Below are positions 45,534 through 45,590 of a DNA stretch of 45,590 bases, in pieces. Made by a program: the position numbers and the translations under genes. The stretch is from Acidobacteriota bacterium. GTDB lineage: Bacteria; Acidobacteriota; Holophagae; Acanthopleuribacterales; Acanthopleuribacteraceae. The DNA lies in contig JASJCB010000066.1 of the NCBI GenBank assembly GCA_030066195.1, forward strand, positions 1 to 45,590, in the 5' to 3' direction. The notes under the pieces are model-generated. The model ran no database searches. It was given only the letters and a program-made list of their open reading frames with translations, and was not told the origin of the DNA. The stretch's first letter is position 1. Each line of letters opens with the position of its first letter.

Positions 45534-45590
45534 CGTGAACAAGCGCCCACGTGGCTTGCCTTACCTTTGGGACCTAATGCAGTCTACTGT

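Overview
The window is an ordinary, gene-dense bacterial chromosome segment. Strong ribosome binding sites precede most genes, many genes are large multidomain signalling proteins, and several are secreted proteins with signal peptides. A small cytochrome of the photosynthetic-reaction-centre c-subunit type (used outside photosynthesis in Acidobacteriota), a secreted PQQ-type propeller, an Asp-box propeller giant, a DNRLRE/LamG/NPCBM protein and a very large two-component repertoire suggest a member of the Acidobacteriota, perhaps near the Holophagae/Acanthopleuribacteraceae. That placement is an inference from gene families only; there is no rRNA or tRNA gene here to test it.

Layout. 1-4.4 kb: an Rpn-type nuclease, a two-haem cytochrome c divergent from a reaction-centre-type cytochrome c with TPRs, then a secreted PQQ-like propeller facing it across a hairpin. 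4.4-9.4 kb: an alpha/beta-hydrolase-fold protein that lacks its serine nucleophile, a DJ-1/isonitrile-hydratase-like protein, a hybrid histidine kinase with one degenerate receiver, and a secreted esterase. 9.8-10.3 kb: two tiny paralogous genes, each 48 codons, that look like double-glycine-leader natural-product (RiPP) precursors ending in a shared HSSCIPPxCPC core; this is the most novel feature of the window. 10.4-16.2 kb: a small membrane protein, a TPR protein that begins with the remnant of a Ser/Thr kinase glycine loop, a secreted DNRLRE-LamG-NPCBM protein and a six-bladed propeller protein preceded by a good promoter and an 18-codon upstream ORF.

16.2-18.8 kb is a poorly coding stretch holding a GNAT acetyltransferase, a haloalkane-dehalogenase fragment and many hairpin-forming inverted repeats. 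18.8-32.2 kb is a signalling block: a stand-alone receiver, a CHASE-PAS-PAS hybrid kinase, a 1,768-residue Ser/Thr kinase-AAA-GAF-histidine kinase fusion and an FHA-GAF-GAF-histidine kinase. A type II restriction-modification pair (Dam-family methylase plus PD-(D/E)XK nuclease, visibly more A+T-rich) sits inside this block and looks acquired.

32.2-45.6 kb: a small hypothetical gene, proS followed by a degenerate Nudix-fold protein, a second cluster of large palindromes, a 1,570-residue secreted Asp-box propeller protein with a duplicated C-terminal module, and an Lhr-type helicase. Functionally the window mixes housekeeping (proS, lhr), envelope/redox proteins, multi-input signal transduction, a defence system and an apparent orphan peptide natural-product locus without a visible maturation enzyme.
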